DNA of 64,000 nucleotides from Parvularcula mediterranea (GTDB lineage: Bacteria > Pseudomonadota > Alphaproteobacteria > Caulobacterales > Parvularculaceae). The notes under the pieces were generated by a model that was not told the DNA's origin, did no database searches, and saw only the letters and a program-made list of their open reading frames with translations. The first letter of the stretch is position 1; each line of letters starts with the position of its first letter. The DNA lies in the NCBI RefSeq assembly GCF_013085255.1, contig NZ_JABFCX010000002.1, forward strand, positions 1,106,501 through 1,170,500, in the 5' to 3' direction. Positions 44,488 to 57,171 of the stretch are shown here, in pieces. Both the position numbers and the translations under genes were made by a program.

Positions 44488-46392
44488 ATGTCTTACGAAA
44501 AGCAGTCGGGTAGATCTAAGAAACGAACCTATTGGGTAGTGTTGGTTCACGGCACGGGAGATAGCGCCTACCTGACGGACGATCGCCGTCGCTGGTGGCA
44601 ATCAGACAGCTCTTTCAACCAGGAACTCCGGTACCAATTCGAGCGTGTCGGGAAGCGCCTTTGCGAAGAGGCGAAAGTCGATGCGGAGGAGACGCTCCCG
44701 GATATCCGCATTCTGCCTTTCCGGTGGAACGGAGCCAATAACCAGACGAAGCGATTACTGGCCGCGCTCAATCTCAAGAGGCATCTGGAGCTCCTGACCC
44801 CGGAAAAGGAAGAGCGGTCAGGTGAGATGCTCAGAGCTCTTTCCGGTCGACAGCCCGCACAAAAGGGCACGGGCCTCGGCGGGCAGTGGAGCGATTTTTT
44901 CCCCAAGGAAACGATCGGCCCAGACGATAAGGTCTTCGTCGTCGCTCACAGTCATGGCGGGAACGTCGCCATGGAAGCACTTCTTTTCGCGGCCGCTCAA
45001 AGCGGGAGCGGCTCTCAAGGCGGCTTCCGCGATCAACGCGAAAATGAAAAGGACCGGTCAACGCTCGAACACATCGACCGTTGGATTACTGTCGGAACTC
45101 CGTTTCTGCGCTTGGCGCCTGGCGGTCTCAGGCCTAAAATTTTGCGAGCAGCGGCTTGGATCGGCGATTACTTTGGGAGGATTCTCGCTGGAGTTCTCTT
45201 GGTCTCTGCTCTGGTTCTGGGGACTGGTTTTTCAGATCCGGTTGGAAGCCTTGCGTCAATCATGTGGGACGATGCGGATGCTACGGTTTCGATGGAGGCC
45301 TCCACCGGTGAGGCAGAGAGCAGCTTTCTAGGACTTTTCGGCAGCGACTTCAGTGCGCTGAATGCGCTTCGTGTCCTGGTTGCCATCTTTGTCACTGGAA
45401 TGGCTTTGCGGTGGGTCATCAGGGCTCTATTTTGGCTTTTTCGTCAACTTAAGTTGAAAAAAGCTCAGGAAGAGATCGCCGCTGAGCTTCAAGAGGAGGT
45501 TCGTAGAAAGCCTAGATACAAAAGAGAACAAAAAAACGCTTATCAACTAAAAAGCTGGCTCAAATTCCACCAACTCTTCGGCAGCAAATTGATTGCTCTT
45601 TACAGCCGTCAGGACGAAGCGATCGCTGCGCTGGTCCGGCTTGATCAGAACAAGACGCCTCTCGGGCGCCAAACCGCAGAACGGCTCGGGGCGAGCTTCG
45701 TAAGCAAGTTTGTGGAGCCGGTCGTCACTGCAGCGGTAATCGTTGGAGGTGTCTATCTTCTCGAACCGGGTTCCCAAATGCCAGTCGTGTTTCTTTCGGC
45801 AGCCTTGGCGGCGTGGATAGTCCTCCCCCTGTTTCTGCGAGGACCGGTTCGAAAATTCGGCTCATCCTTTTTTCGTTGTGTGCACCGCTTATTCTGGGGC
45901 GTGCTCCGCGCAAGGGGATTGGGGATCGATGGCTCCTACGGAAGGATTGAGAACGCCGCTGCGTCGCCTAATCGTTTCCGCGAGAACGGCGACCCGCCCT
46001 CGGGCTACGCCCACCTAGCGGACTTGCGGGGAGAGGGCCTCCCGCACGAAATCGAGGCCGACGTTTACGCGGAGACCGTGCGACCGCCCTATCAAGATAA
46101 ATGGTCAGAGGGTAAACTCGTGGAAGCATCGGAAACTGTCACGACCGATGCTGGTTTCATCGATTTTCTAATCAAGAGGACTGGTCGTAAGCCGCTTATC
46201 CACAATGGTTATTTTCGAAGCAGACGGTTCACGGAGCAGCTTGCCTATGAAATCCTCCACGAGTTCGATGCCACAAAACGTGCAAAGGATCGTGCAGTGG
46301 AGACCGATAAGCTCCGCGGGCAATCGAAACAGATCTCTCAGAGTTTCGAGGGCGGAACAGCCGAGCGTGTCATGAAACGGAGATCTGCCTGA
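44488..46392 (+). CDS. Membrane-bound alpha/beta hydrolase-like protein, AT-richer than its neighbours
   Basis: 634 residues from ATG 44488; an earlier in-frame ATG at 44359 would add a basic, non-conserved lead. The start [14 protein letters not shown] and the elbow [16 protein letters not shown] (Ser at about residue 151) mark an alpha/beta hydrolase; [12 protein letters not shown] follows as in lipases. Three to four hydrophobic segments then interrupt the chain, with a charged coiled coil ([20 protein letters not shown]). [17 protein letters not shown] may hold the acid residue. Codon use is richer in AAA/AAG/AT-ending codons than its neighbours, suggesting transfer into the ccm-acnA gap. 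Possible roles: lipase, phospholipase or an unknown defence or interbacterial factor. Confidence 0.75.
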   Translation: MSYEKQSGRSKKRTYWVVLVHGTGDSAYLTDDRRRWWQSDSSFNQELRYQFERVGKRLCEEAKVDAEETLPDIRILPFRWNGANNQTKRLLAALNLKRHLELLTPEKEERSGEMLRALSGRQPAQKGTGLGGQWSDFFPKETIGPDDKVFVVAHSHGGNVAMEALLFAAAQSGSGSQGGFRDQRENEKDRSTLEHIDRWITVGTPFLRLAPGGLRPKILRAAAWIGDYFGRILAGVLLVSALVLGTGFSDPVGSLASIMWDDADATVSMEASTGEAESSFLGLFGSDFSALNALRVLVAIFVTGMALRWVIRALFWLFRQLKLKKAQEEIAAELQEEVRRKPRYKREQKNAYQLKSWLKFHQLFGSKLIALYSRQDEAIAALVRLDQNKTPLGRQTAERLGASFVSKFVEPVVTAAVIVGGVYLLEPGSQMPVVFLSAALAAWIVLPLFLRGPVRKFGSSFFRCVHRLFWGVLRARGLGIDGSYGRIENAAASPNRFRENGDPPSGYAHLADLRGEGLPHEIEADVYAETVRPPYQDKWSEGKLVEASETVTTDAGFIDFLIKRTGRKPLIHNGYFRSRRFTEQLAYEILHEFDATKRAKDRAVETDKLRGQSKQISQSFEGGTAERVMKRRSA

Positions 46393-46538
46393 GCGCTGTC
46401 AGGTTCCCACTTCCGTTCGGGTACGACCAATTGCTGAGAGCTTTGCCCGATGCCGCGTTGCAACAGAGGCGATCCCGGACCATAAGCGGCTCAAGAACAA
46501 CGCAAAACTTGCGAACCATTCTCAAGAAGGAGCCGCGC

Positions 46539-49208
<2,670 letters not shown>

Positions 49209-49230
49209 GCGGGCTTTCCTCCGGGAACGG

Positions 49231-49261
49231 AAAAAGGCGGCCTGCCGAGGCCGCCTTTTTT
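49231..49261 (+). terminator. Terminator of acnA
   Basis: AAGGCGGCC and GGCCGCCTT form a 9-bp stem, with A5 before and T7 after: usable on both strands, ending acnA. Confidence 0.92.
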
Positions 49262-49291
49262 GTGCCCAGTCTCCAGACTGGATCCGGCAAA

Positions 49292-49324
49292 CAAAAAAAG
49301 GGCGCTCCGGTTGTCCAGAGCGCC
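49292..49324 (-). terminator. Terminator of the VPLPA-CTERM gene 49356-50015
   Basis: GGGCGCTC and GAGCGCCC form an 8-bp stem; TTTTTTT follows on the minus strand. Confidence 0.85.
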
Positions 49325-49355
49325 CCTCTCGTGTCAGCGATGATCAGTGTCGAGA

Positions 49356-50015
49356 TCAGGCCTTGCGGCGACGCATGGCGGCGATACCGCCAAGGCCTGC
49401 AAGCATCAGCGAGAGCGCACCCGGAACCGGCACGACAACTTCGTCGAGGGCCGAGGCGGCGATTTTCTTCAGCTTGAAATAGTCGTGCCTGCCATCAGCG
49501 TGGATCGCGATCGTCGAGGCCACATAGCCGAGAAGCTGGGTCTGGTTCACGCGAACCGGAACTTCGTCAGCAACACGGCTGAGATCGACGTAGCCGGCCT
49601 GGCTCGTCCAGACGTCGAAGTCGGTGCGCCGATCGCCTTCCCAGCCAAACAGGACGCTGTCCCAGCGCACGGCCTTGATGTCGCCGGTGGCGCGGTCGCG
49701 GGCCTGGAAGATCAGCGCTTCGTTGCGTCCGCGGCCATCGACGGCGTGCTGCGGGCTGTTCTCGCCGCGATCGATGCCGAGGCCGCTGCTCCAGCGGACA
49801 AGGCCGGAGCTGATCGGCGTGAAGGCGCCATAGCGCTCGGTCGATGCGTAGACATAGAGGTCGATGACGTCGCCTAGATTGTTGGTGACGTTGCCGACAT
49901 AGCCGCCGCTGCCGCCGGACCAGAGGTGGAAGCTTCCGGAATGGAACGTCGCTGCCGATGCTGCCGACATGACGCAGAGTGCGGCCGAAGCGGCCGCCGC
50001 GAGAAATTTACGCAT
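49356..50015 (-). CDS. VPLPA/PEP-CTERM-like sorted exported protein
   Basis: 219 residues from ATG 50015 (GGGGGAA upstream). Signal peptide ending MSAASA, a beta-rich body (FHSGSFHLWSGGSGGYVGNV, GAFTPISSGLVRWSSGLG) and tail VPVPGALSLMLAGLGGI plus RRRKA. The tail has Gly in place of the usual third-position Ala. Sixth CTERM-type protein in the window, unrelated in body to the others. Confidence 0.85.
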   Translation of the reverse strand: MRKFLAAAASAALCVMSAASAATFHSGSFHLWSGGSGGYVGNVTNNLGDVIDLYVYASTERYGAFTPISSGLVRWSSGLGIDRGENSPQHAVDGRGRNEALIFQARDRATGDIKAVRWDSVLFGWEGDRRTDFDVWTSQAGYVDLSRVADEVPVRVNQTQLLGYVASTIAIHADGRHDYFKLKKIAASALDEVVVPVPGALSLMLAGLGGIAAMRRRKA

Positions 50016-50153
50016 GAGGATTCCCCCAAAGAATCGAGTGTGCTGCACCGCAATAGATCACGGGTCCGTGATCATCAATCTTGTATTTTAATGTTTTGAT
50101 TAAACCGCGGGTTGCGCCTTGCCTCATGGGCGGTGAGGCGCCAGCTACCCATC

Positions 50154-50474
50154 ATGGCTAGACCCGTTACCGTGACCCTCGACCACGATAAGTCCCCAGA
50201 AGAGCTGAAGGAGCGCATCGACGCGAACCTCGATGAGCTGACATCAGGGCTGGCGGGGAAGATGGCGCTGAAGGTCGATCGCCGCTGGGAGGGGGAGATC
50301 CTCCACTTCTCGGCCAAGGCCATGTTCCAGAAGGTCACCGGTACGATCGAGCTTTTCCCGCAGCACGTGCGGATCACCGTGGTGCTTCCCGATATGCTTG
50401 CCGGGATGGCGGAAAAGGTGACCAAGCAGCTTCAGAATAAGGGCGCCCTGATCCTCGAAGACAAAAGCGGCTAG
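50154..50474 (+). CDS. Polyhydroxyalkanoic-acid-system family protein
   Basis: 106 residues from the ATG at 50154. Small, charged protein matching the PHA-system family: VTLDHDKSPEELKERIDANLDELTS, WEGEILHFSAKAMFQKVTGTIELFPQHVRITVVLPDML and a C-terminal AEKVTKQLQNKGALIL. Family members are linked to PHA granules or their regulation. No phaC is in view. Confidence 0.8.
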   Translation: MARPVTVTLDHDKSPEELKERIDANLDELTSGLAGKMALKVDRRWEGEILHFSAKAMFQKVTGTIELFPQHVRITVVLPDMLAGMAEKVTKQLQNKGALILEDKSG

Positions 50475-50579
50475 GCCTGAAACGCCAAGAAATTGATCTT
50501 TCGGGTTTACCAAACCGAAAAAGACATTAACGGCGCGAAACCCATCTGCTAGCGTCTCCCGCAGGTCTGGGAGATCCAC

Positions 50580-50951
50580 ATGGGCAGTCTTTTCATTATC
50601 ATCGCGCGTGCGCTTATCGTTGCGCCGTTCCTCGTCACCGCAGCCATGGCAGGGCTCGACTATTCGTCGGCTGCTTCGGCCTTTGCTGACCAGTATCCGC
50701 AGCTGGGCTCGGCTTATCCGATCATCCTCGGCGTGCAGGTCATTCTCGGCCTCGTCATGATCCTTGGGCTGCCGTTCCACCGGGTGCTGGCTGCCATCCT
50801 CGCTGTGGTCGTCGTGATCCTGGCCACGATCCGTGCGCCGTTCTGGAATTACCCCGCAGCCGAAGAGATCCAGATGCTGAACATCTTCGTCGGCGCGATG
50901 GCGCAGGCCGGTGGCCTCCTGCTCGTCGCGGTCATGCCGAAGGGCAACTGA
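50580..50951 (+). CDS. DoxX-family membrane protein
   Basis: 123 residues, four transmembrane helices. DoxX-type pattern: LIVAPFLVTAAMAGLDYSS near the start, VQVILGLVMILGLPFHRVLAAILAVVVV and APFWNYPA. Function in the family is mostly unknown; sometimes tied to redox or thiosulfate:quinone chemistry. Confidence 0.8.
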   Translation: MGSLFIIIARALIVAPFLVTAAMAGLDYSSAASAFADQYPQLGSAYPIILGVQVILGLVMILGLPFHRVLAAILAVVVVILATIRAPFWNYPAAEEIQMLNIFVGAMAQAGGLLLVAVMPKGN

Positions 50952-50990
50952 TCACCGCTGCGCTCCTCTGGGAGCGACGGGGCATCATGA

Positions 50991-51020
50991 GGGCCGGGCG
51001 GCAAAGCTCCGGCCCTTTCT
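50991..51020 (+). terminator. Terminator of the DoxX gene
   Basis: GGGCCGG and CCGGCCC (7 bp) followed by TTTCTCTT. Confidence 0.75.
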
Positions 51021-51044
51021 CTTGCGCGGGGGGGCAGGCGCTGA

Positions 51045-51075
51045 AAAAGAAAACCCCGGCACGCTGGCCGGGGCT
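51045..51075 (-). terminator. Terminator of secreted-paralogue gene 51112-51798
   Basis: CCCCGGC and GCCGGGG form a 7-bp stem; TTTTCTTTTT follows on the minus strand. Confidence 0.85.
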
Positions 51076-51111
51076 TCTCGCTGTCAGGACGACAGAAGGT
51101 CGGTGACCAGA

Positions 51112-51798
51112 TCAGTAGGCGCTGAAGTTCACGCGGCCATACTCCATCGAGACCTTGATCAGGTCGGAGAACGACGCCTCGTCGGCGAACTCTTCATGGC
51201 TGCCGCGGGTCTGGTTCAGCTTGGCTGCCAGTTCCGCATCGCGCGCCTTCACCTCAATGCGGGTCATGCCCTTGTCGAGGATGTAGGGGTCCTGCTTCAC
51301 CTCGAGAGACACGCCAAAGCTGTTGGCGCCTGACGCGTAGGGGGCGACCATGTCGCGATAGCTCGCGAACTCGGCGCGGAAGAGGTCGAAGTTCGAGCTG
51401 ACGTTGCCGTAGTCCGTATTGCCGACGATCAGCGCGGTGTCAGCCAGCGCCGCTGAACCTTGCGCGGTGAAGGCCTTGTAGAGCGACGTGGAATTATAGG
51501 TGTTGAGCTTCTGAAGCGGAACGGATGCGGCGCCCTCGACGATGCTGCCCATGATGAGGAAGTCGCCGACGCCGTTCTTGTCGACATCCACAAGGGTCAT
51601 CGCCCAGCCCCAGCCGGTGCTGTCGCGACCGACAGTCACCGCAACGGCGCCATCGGGAGAGTACTGGGTGTCGGTGACCTGAAGGCCCTTGGACTGCATC
51701 AGCGCCGCGACCTGCTGCGGGGTCATGCCGGCCTGCGCCGTCGCCGCCAGGCCGAAGGCGAGCGCACTTGCTGCACCGAGTTTCCAAATGTTTTTCAT
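51112..51798 (-). CDS. Secreted protein of unknown function, tandem paralogue 1
   Basis: 228 residues from ATG 51798 (GGGAGGGC upstream). Signal peptide ending AATAQAG. Opens MTPQQVAALMQSKGLQVTDTQ, carries VDVDKNGVGDFLIMGS, and ends VSLEVKQDPYILDKGMTRIEVKARD then NQTRGSHEEF. VDVDxNGxGDF resembles calcium-binding FG-GAP or EF-like loops. No family named. Confidence 0.8.
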   Translation of the reverse strand: MKNIWKLGAASALAFGLAATAQAGMTPQQVAALMQSKGLQVTDTQYSPDGAVAVTVGRDSTGWGWAMTLVDVDKNGVGDFLIMGSIVEGAASVPLQKLNTYNSTSLYKAFTAQGSAALADTALIVGNTDYGNVSSNFDLFRAEFASYRDMVAPYASGANSFGVSLEVKQDPYILDKGMTRIEVKARDAELAAKLNQTRGSHEEFADEASFSDLIKVSMEYGRVNFSAY

Positions 51799-51934
51799 GT
51801 CTTGCCCTCCCAGCGGACGCCACCTTGAAGCCCTGCCGCGTGTGTCTCCGAGAGAACGAACGCGGCCCATGGCGCCCACCTTTGCTTAACCCACGGAGCC
51901 CGGCAAGAAGAGAATGCCGAGCCCTTTCCCTTGA

Positions 51935-52615
51935 TCACCGAGGCAGGCGGAGTTTCTTCGAGAGACGCTTCGCGACCGAGGCCATCTCTTGAACGCGCTC
52001 GTCGCGGATGCTGTCTACCGAGCCACGGGTCATGTTGAGAGCCCTGGCGAGGGCCGCATCGCGAGCCTTCACTTCAACCCGTGTCATCCCCCGGTCGAGG
52101 CGGTAGGGGTCGCTTTTTACATCCATCGACACGCTGACGTTGCTGGCATCGGCGCTTCCCCGGATGGCCCAATCGAATTCGCCGAACCTGGCCACGAAGA
52201 ACTCAAAGTTCGCCGTCACGTTGGCGACGCTGGCCCCGCCGATCTGGACATCTGTGTCGTGAAGGACAGGCGTGCCGTCCAGATTGCTCGCCGTGAACCA
52301 GCCCGACGCATTCCAGTCCATGAAGAAGTCAGCCCCGGGGGTGGCCGAAGGCGCGTACACGGCGGAGAAGAACTGAAGCAGCTCCGCATCGCCGTCATTG
52401 TCGACATCGACAATCGTGACCCCATAAAGGCTGCTTCCCTTTGACCAGATGGTCGCCCTGATCATCCGATCGGCCGAGACGTCGGTATCCTCGAGCGCGA
52501 AGCCCTTCGACGTCATGATTTCTGCGACCTGCGCGTCGGTGACACCCGCATTTGCGAGGCCGCCAAGCGCCGGAAGAGCTGCAAGCAACACAATTGCTTT
52601 CTTCATAGATTTCAT
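51935..52615 (-). CDS. Secreted protein of unknown function, tandem paralogue 2
   Basis: 226 residues from ATG 52615. Signal peptide ending LANAG, then VTDAQVAEIMTSKGFALEDTD, VDVDNDGDAELLQFFSAV, VSMDVKSDPYRLDRGMTRVEVKARD and NMTRGSVDSIRDE. It shares these blocks with the gene 136 bp downstream, so they are tandem duplicates with conserved N- and C-terminal parts and a diverged middle. Confidence 0.8.
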   Translation of the reverse strand: MKSMKKAIVLLAALPALGGLANAGVTDAQVAEIMTSKGFALEDTDVSADRMIRATIWSKGSSLYGVTIVDVDNDGDAELLQFFSAVYAPSATPGADFFMDWNASGWFTASNLDGTPVLHDTDVQIGGASVANVTANFEFFVARFGEFDWAIRGSADASNVSVSMDVKSDPYRLDRGMTRVEVKARDAALARALNMTRGSVDSIRDERVQEMASVAKRLSKKLRLPR

Positions 52616-52811
52616 AACCCTGCCCGTGTCCCTGAAGCTGCCCCGGCAAAAACAGAGTTGAGCGTAGCCTGGCGCCTCGAGCAAGCCAAAGACGTCGCGA
52701 GGCTTCCGCGGGCGAGGCTGGAGAGAGGCGTTGCCAAGGCTTCACGCGCTTTGCGCGACCGCGCTCCGAAACCGCATGGACGCGGGAAGCGCCGGGGCTT
52801 ATGGGGCGGCT

Positions 52812-54614
52812 ATGACCGACCTTTCCCGTATCCGGAACTTCTCCATCGTGGCGCATATCGACCACGGCAAATCGACCCTTGCTGACCGCCTCATCCAGGT
52901 GACGGGCGGCCTCACCGAGCGTGAGATGCAGGAGCAGGTGCTCGACAATATGGAGCTCGAGCGGGAGCGCGGGATCACGATCAAGGCGCAGACCGTCAGG
53001 CTCACCTACACGGCCAACGACGGGAACGAGTACATCCTCAACCTGATCGACACGCCCGGCCACGTGGACTTTGCCTATGAGGTGAACCGTTCGCTCGCGG
53101 CTGTCGAAGGCTCGCTCTTGGTCGTCGATGCCTCCCAGGGCGTCGAGGCGCAGACCCTCGCCAATGTCTATCAGGCGATCGAGGTCGATCACGAAATCGT
53201 CCCCGTCCTGAACAAAGTGGACCTCCCTGCGGCAGAGCCTGACCGGGTGCGTGAGCAGATTGAAGAGGTGATTGGCCTCGACGCTTCCGACGCGGTGGAA
53301 ATCTCAGCCAAGACCGGCCTCGGCGTGCCTGACGTTCTTGAGGCCATCGTCAACCGCCTGCCAGCGCCGAAGGGCGACCCCGATGCGCCGCTCAAGGCCA
53401 TGCTGGTGGATAGCTGGTACGACCTCTACCTCGGCGTTGTGGTCCTTGTGCGGATCATCGACGGGAAGATGAAAAAGAACCAGAAGATCCGTATGATGAA
53501 GGCTGGCGCCACGTACCAGCTCGATCAGGTCGGTGTCTTCACGCCTAAGAAAGTCGAAGTCGATGAGCTTGGCCCGGGCGAGCTTGGCTACTTCACGGCT
53601 TCGATCAAAGAAGTCGCGGATACGGCTGTCGGCGACACCATCACCGATGACAAGAAGCCTGCCACCGAGGCGCTTGCAGGCTTCAAGCCGAACCAGCCCG
53701 TGGTCTTCTGTGGCCTCTTCCCGGTGGACAGTGCGGACTTCGAAGACCTGCGCGACGCCATCGCCAAGCTTCGCCTCAATGATGCGAGCTTTGAGTATGA
53801 GATGGAGACGTCCGCGGCTCTCGGCTTTGGTTTCCGCTGCGGTTTCCTCGGTCTCCTGCACCTCGAGATCGTCCGTGAGCGGCTTGAGCGTGAGTTCAAT
53901 ATCGATCTCATCACGACGGCACCTTCGGTGGTCTACCACATGTACAAGACCGACGGTGAGATGGAGGAGCTCCACAACCCGGCCGACATGCCTGACCCCG
54001 TGCATATCGACCATCTCGAAGAGCCGTGGATCAAGGCGACGATCCTCGTGCCCGACGAGTATCTTGGCGGTGTCCTCAAGCTCTGCGAAGACCGCCGCGG
54101 CATCCAGCAGGACCTGACCTATGCAGGCTCCCGCGCGATGGTCGTGTACGAACTACCGCTCAACGAAGTCGTCTTCGATTTCTACGACCGGCTGAAGTCG
54201 ATAACCAAGGGCTATGCCAGCTTCGACTACCAGATCATCGGCTACCGGGCTGATGAGCTTGTCCGTATGCAGATCCTCGTGAACGAAGAACCTGTCGACG
54301 CCCTTGCCGTGATCGTCCACCGTTCAAAGGCTGAAGCGCGCGGGCGGGCCATGTGCGAGAAGCTCAAGGATCTCATCCCGCGCCACCTCTTCAAGATCCC
54401 GATCCAAGCAGCTCTCGGCGGCCGGGTCATCGCGCGGGAAACCATCGGCGCCATGCGCAAGGACGTCACCGCGAAATGCTATGGCGGCGATGCCACGCGG
54501 AAGCGGAAGCTCCTTGAAAAGCAGAAGGCCGGTAAGAAGAAGATGCGCCAATTCGGCCGCGTCGAGATCCCTCAGGAAGCCTTTATCAAGGCCCTCAAGA
54601 TGGACGACGCCTAG
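52812..54614 (+). CDS. lepA: Translation elongation factor 4 (LepA)
   Basis: 600 residues from the ATG at 52812, matching [28 protein letters not shown]. GTPase blocks [24 protein letters not shown] and NKVDLPAA; the C-terminal domain ends [19 protein letters not shown]. It remodels or back-translocates stalled ribosomes. The stop overlaps the LOV gene's stop in CTAG. Confidence 0.97.
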   Translation: MTDLSRIRNFSIVAHIDHGKSTLADRLIQVTGGLTEREMQEQVLDNMELERERGITIKAQTVRLTYTANDGNEYILNLIDTPGHVDFAYEVNRSLAAVEGSLLVVDASQGVEAQTLANVYQAIEVDHEIVPVLNKVDLPAAEPDRVREQIEEVIGLDASDAVEISAKTGLGVPDVLEAIVNRLPAPKGDPDAPLKAMLVDSWYDLYLGVVVLVRIIDGKMKKNQKIRMMKAGATYQLDQVGVFTPKKVEVDELGPGELGYFTASIKEVADTAVGDTITDDKKPATEALAGFKPNQPVVFCGLFPVDSADFEDLRDAIAKLRLNDASFEYEMETSAALGFGFRCGFLGLLHLEIVRERLEREFNIDLITTAPSVVYHMYKTDGEMEELHNPADMPDPVHIDHLEEPWIKATILVPDEYLGGVLKLCEDRRGIQQDLTYAGSRAMVVYELPLNEVVFDFYDRLKSITKGYASFDYQIIGYRADELVRMQILVNEEPVDALAVIVHRSKAEARGRAMCEKLKDLIPRHLFKIPIQAALGGRVIARETIGAMRKDVTAKCYGGDATRKRKLLEKQKAGKKKMRQFGRVEIPQEAFIKALKMDDA

Positions 54615-56011
54615 GCGTCGTCTTCTTCCGCCGCGGTAAAGCTCAGCCGCACGGTGAAGCTGTCCGCGGTTTCTTCGATGGCGGCGTCGTCCCAGTCCGA
54701 AGCCCTGACGAAGGTCTTAACGAGGCCCACGCCAAATCGGCTCGCCTCGGGCAGGCTCGCATCCTCCGCCCACGTCATACGCAGCTCGCCATCCTGCTGG
54801 TGCCAGAAAAGGGAGACCTTGCGCTTCTTCGAAAGCGCTCCGCGTTCGGCAGAGAGTGCCGCGAGTTCGTAGATGATGATGGCGGCGTTGACGCCTTGTT
54901 TCCCGTCCAGTCTGGCGCTGTCGCCATCACGCGCGATCAGTGTCTCGTCAGGATCGAAGGACTGCAGAACCGCTGCAGCGATGTCGCCCATCTCCGCAGT
55001 GGTGTCCGACATGGAATAGACAAGGGCGTGGGCTGATGAAAGCGCCTGGAACTGGTAAAGGAGCCGACGCCTCAGCCCCTCGGCCGTGCCGTCCTCGGCT
55101 TCTGCTCCCCGGACCAGCACCTGCGCCATGCCGAAAAGGTTCCGTGTACGGTGATCAAGCTCCGCCAGCAGGCGTTCGCGTTCCTGGGTCAGTTCGACCT
55201 GCTTGGTCACGTCGCGCTGAACGGCCAGCCAGCTGTGCGGCTCGCCATCGGTTCCCCTGACAGGAGATACGGACCATTCGATCCAGAACGGGTCCCCGTT
55301 CTTGCGGTAGTTCACGGTCCGCGTGTTCGAGTGGCCGACGCCGCGTTCAAGGCTGTCCTTCAGGCGGTCCAGCGCTTCGCGGTCGGTTTCGGGGCCCTGA
55401 AGGAAGCGCGGCGAGCGGCCAACGACCTCATCATTGGTGTACCCCGTCATCCGTTCGAACCCGCGACTGGCCCACAGGATCTTCGGCCCGGGCTCTTCAA
55501 GCGGTTCATACTCGGTGAGGAGAAGGCTGTCCGTCGCCTGATCGAGAGCATATTCGAGGAGCTGCGAGCGGTCAGATTGATCCGCACCGAGATAAAACGC
55601 GCGGCTGTTGCTCTTCTCTTTCTCAACCACTTCCCATTGCGAGCCGAAGAAGTGGGTCAGCTCTCCCTGGTCATTGTAGACGGGGCTGATGTGCAGGGCG
55701 TTGCGGAAGGGGGTCCCGTCCTTGCGGTAGTTGAGGAGCTCGAAATAGCCGAACTCCCGCTTCTCCACGGTCTCGCGGATCTGGGCGACGAGAGACCGGT
55801 CGGTCTCCTCGCCCTGAAGGAAGCGGCAGTTCCGGCCAATGACCTCTTCCGCGCTGTAGCCAGTCAGCTGCAGGAAAGCGGGGTTGGCGAAGACGATCGG
55901 ATTGTCCTCAGCGCGCGCGTCGGTCACGGTCATGGCCATGCGCGTTTGCGCAATCATCGTCTTGACCAGCCCCTCGGGCAGGCCCGCCAATGCGTCGTTC
56001 ATCTCTGTCAT
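54611..56011 (-). CDS. LOV photoreceptor with second LOV-like PAS and degenerate HWE kinase module
   Basis: 466 residues. PAS1 (about 10-130) is a true LOV domain: GRNCRFLQG with the flavin-adduct Cys at 62, plus [13 protein letters not shown] and a late FFGSQ. PAS2 (about 150-270) is LOV-like, but its Cys is replaced by Pro201 (GRSPRFLQG), so it cannot form an adduct. The C-terminus is HWE/HisKA_2-type: phosphoacceptor-like His287 ([14 protein letters not shown]) and MTWAED. The N-box reads YELAAL where HELATN is expected, so His and the Mg-ATP-binding Asn are lost. Predicted blue-light sensor with weak or no kinase activity. Confidence 0.9.
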   Translation of the reverse strand: MTEMNDALAGLPEGLVKTMIAQTRMAMTVTDARAEDNPIVFANPAFLQLTGYSAEEVIGRNCRFLQGEETDRSLVAQIRETVEKREFGYFELLNYRKDGTPFRNALHISPVYNDQGELTHFFGSQWEVVEKEKSNSRAFYLGADQSDRSQLLEYALDQATDSLLLTEYEPLEEPGPKILWASRGFERMTGYTNDEVVGRSPRFLQGPETDREALDRLKDSLERGVGHSNTRTVNYRKNGDPFWIEWSVSPVRGTDGEPHSWLAVQRDVTKQVELTQERERLLAELDHRTRNLFGMAQVLVRGAEAEDGTAEGLRRRLLYQFQALSSAHALVYSMSDTTAEMGDIAAAVLQSFDPDETLIARDGDSARLDGKQGVNAAIIIYELAALSAERGALSKKRKVSLFWHQQDGELRMTWAEDASLPEASRFGVGLVKTFVRASDWDDAAIEETADSFTVRLSFTAAEEDDA

Positions 56012-56093
56012 GGAACTCTCATGCCTGACAGAATGTCGCAGGTCGAGTTCATTTCCATAACAGATGTGTGTTTGTCCCGCTAAAGCAGGGGCT

Positions 56094-56105
56094 TAACAAT
56101 TGTTA
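56094..56105 (-). promoter_or_regulatory. Palindrome upstream of the LOV gene
   Basis: TAACAATTGTTA, a perfect 12-bp palindrome 83 bp before the LOV start and 30 bp after the upstream zntB-like stop. Possible operator. Confidence 0.35.
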
Positions 56106-56134
56106 GAACTTGCAACATTGCCTGAAGTCCGGCC

Positions 56135-57148
56135 TCAGAACCAATCCCGCGCCTTGAAGAATATGCCCGCAACGACCCCGATGAAGGTGCAGACCGCGAC
56201 CACATAGGTGAAGGCGAGGGGGTTCTCGGTCCCCGGAAGGCCGCCGACATTGATCCCCAGAAGCCCGGTGAGGAAGCCGAGCGGTAGGAAGATCGCCGAG
56301 ACCACCGACAGGACCATCATGTTGTTGTTCATCTTCTCCGAGCGTGCCGCCGCCATCTGATCGACGATGACCCGCGCCCGGTCGATGGTGATGCCGAGCT
56401 CCTCGACCACCCTCTCGGCGCGGTCGGCCTCCTCCTGCAGGGAATCATTCTCGTCCTGGGAGATGAGGGCATGGTCACGCCCGTTCAGCTTGGCGATCGC
56501 GTCCTTCATGGGCCCGAGGTAGCGCAGATAAATCGCCGCATCGTGCCGCATGGATGAGATCTCATCGCGCAGGGCGTCGTTCTGGCCTTCCGTGAGCGCG
56601 CGGGCTTCGAGCCCGTCCAGGCTGTCGGCTAGCCCATCGACCACCGGGTCGATAAGGTCCATCAGCTTGCGGATGATCTCGACAAGGAGCTGAGCCGGGC
56701 GTTCATGGCCTTCGCCCTCGCGGTAGGCGTCGCGGAGATGGTTCACCGCGATGCTGCGGCGCTTCCTGATGGTGATCAGGCGACCGGGTTCGAGCCAGCA
56801 CCTGAGCGACAGCATGTCTTCGGGATTGGCGCCGTCATTGAGGTTCACGCCGCGCAGGTTGATCAGGATCCCCTTGCCGAGGAAGCTCGTCCGCGGCCGC
56901 GTCTCGGCAGCGAGGAGCGCCCGTGCGACCTGCTCCGAGAGACCCAGGCCCTGGGTAACGAGCTCTTCGGCTTCATCGAGGTTGAGGTGCAGCCAAAGAT
57001 AGCCGCCCCGGGGCACCCGGGCGTTCCTCGGATCAGGGAGGATGCTCGCGACACCCTCTGCATCGACGCTGAACGCCTCGACGACGCTACCCATCGGCAG
57101 CACGGGCGGTTGCGTCTCGTCTGGGGAACTCTGATACTCGTCTGACAA
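56135..57148 (-). CDS. zntB: CorA-superfamily zinc/magnesium transporter (ZntB-like)
   Basis: 337 residues from a TTG with GGAG 8 nt upstream. Long helical cytoplasmic domain and two C-terminal transmembrane helices separated by the signature GLLGINVGGLPGTENP, which has the GINVGG form typical of ZntB. Moves Zn2+ or another divalent cation. Divergent from the GMC gene with only 23 bp between start codons. Confidence 0.88.
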   Translation of the reverse strand: MSDEYQSSPDETQPPVLPMGSVVEAFSVDAEGVASILPDPRNARVPRGGYLWLHLNLDEAEELVTQGLGLSEQVARALLAAETRPRTSFLGKGILINLRGVNLNDGANPEDMLSLRCWLEPGRLITIRKRRSIAVNHLRDAYREGEGHERPAQLLVEIIRKLMDLIDPVVDGLADSLDGLEARALTEGQNDALRDEISSMRHDAAIYLRYLGPMKDAIAKLNGRDHALISQDENDSLQEEADRAERVVEELGITIDRARVIVDQMAAARSEKMNNNMMVLSVVSAIFLPLGFLTGLLGINVGGLPGTENPLAFTYVVAVCTFIGVVAGIFFKARDWF

Positions 57149-57171
57149 AAGAATTCTCCGGGAGTGAGGCG

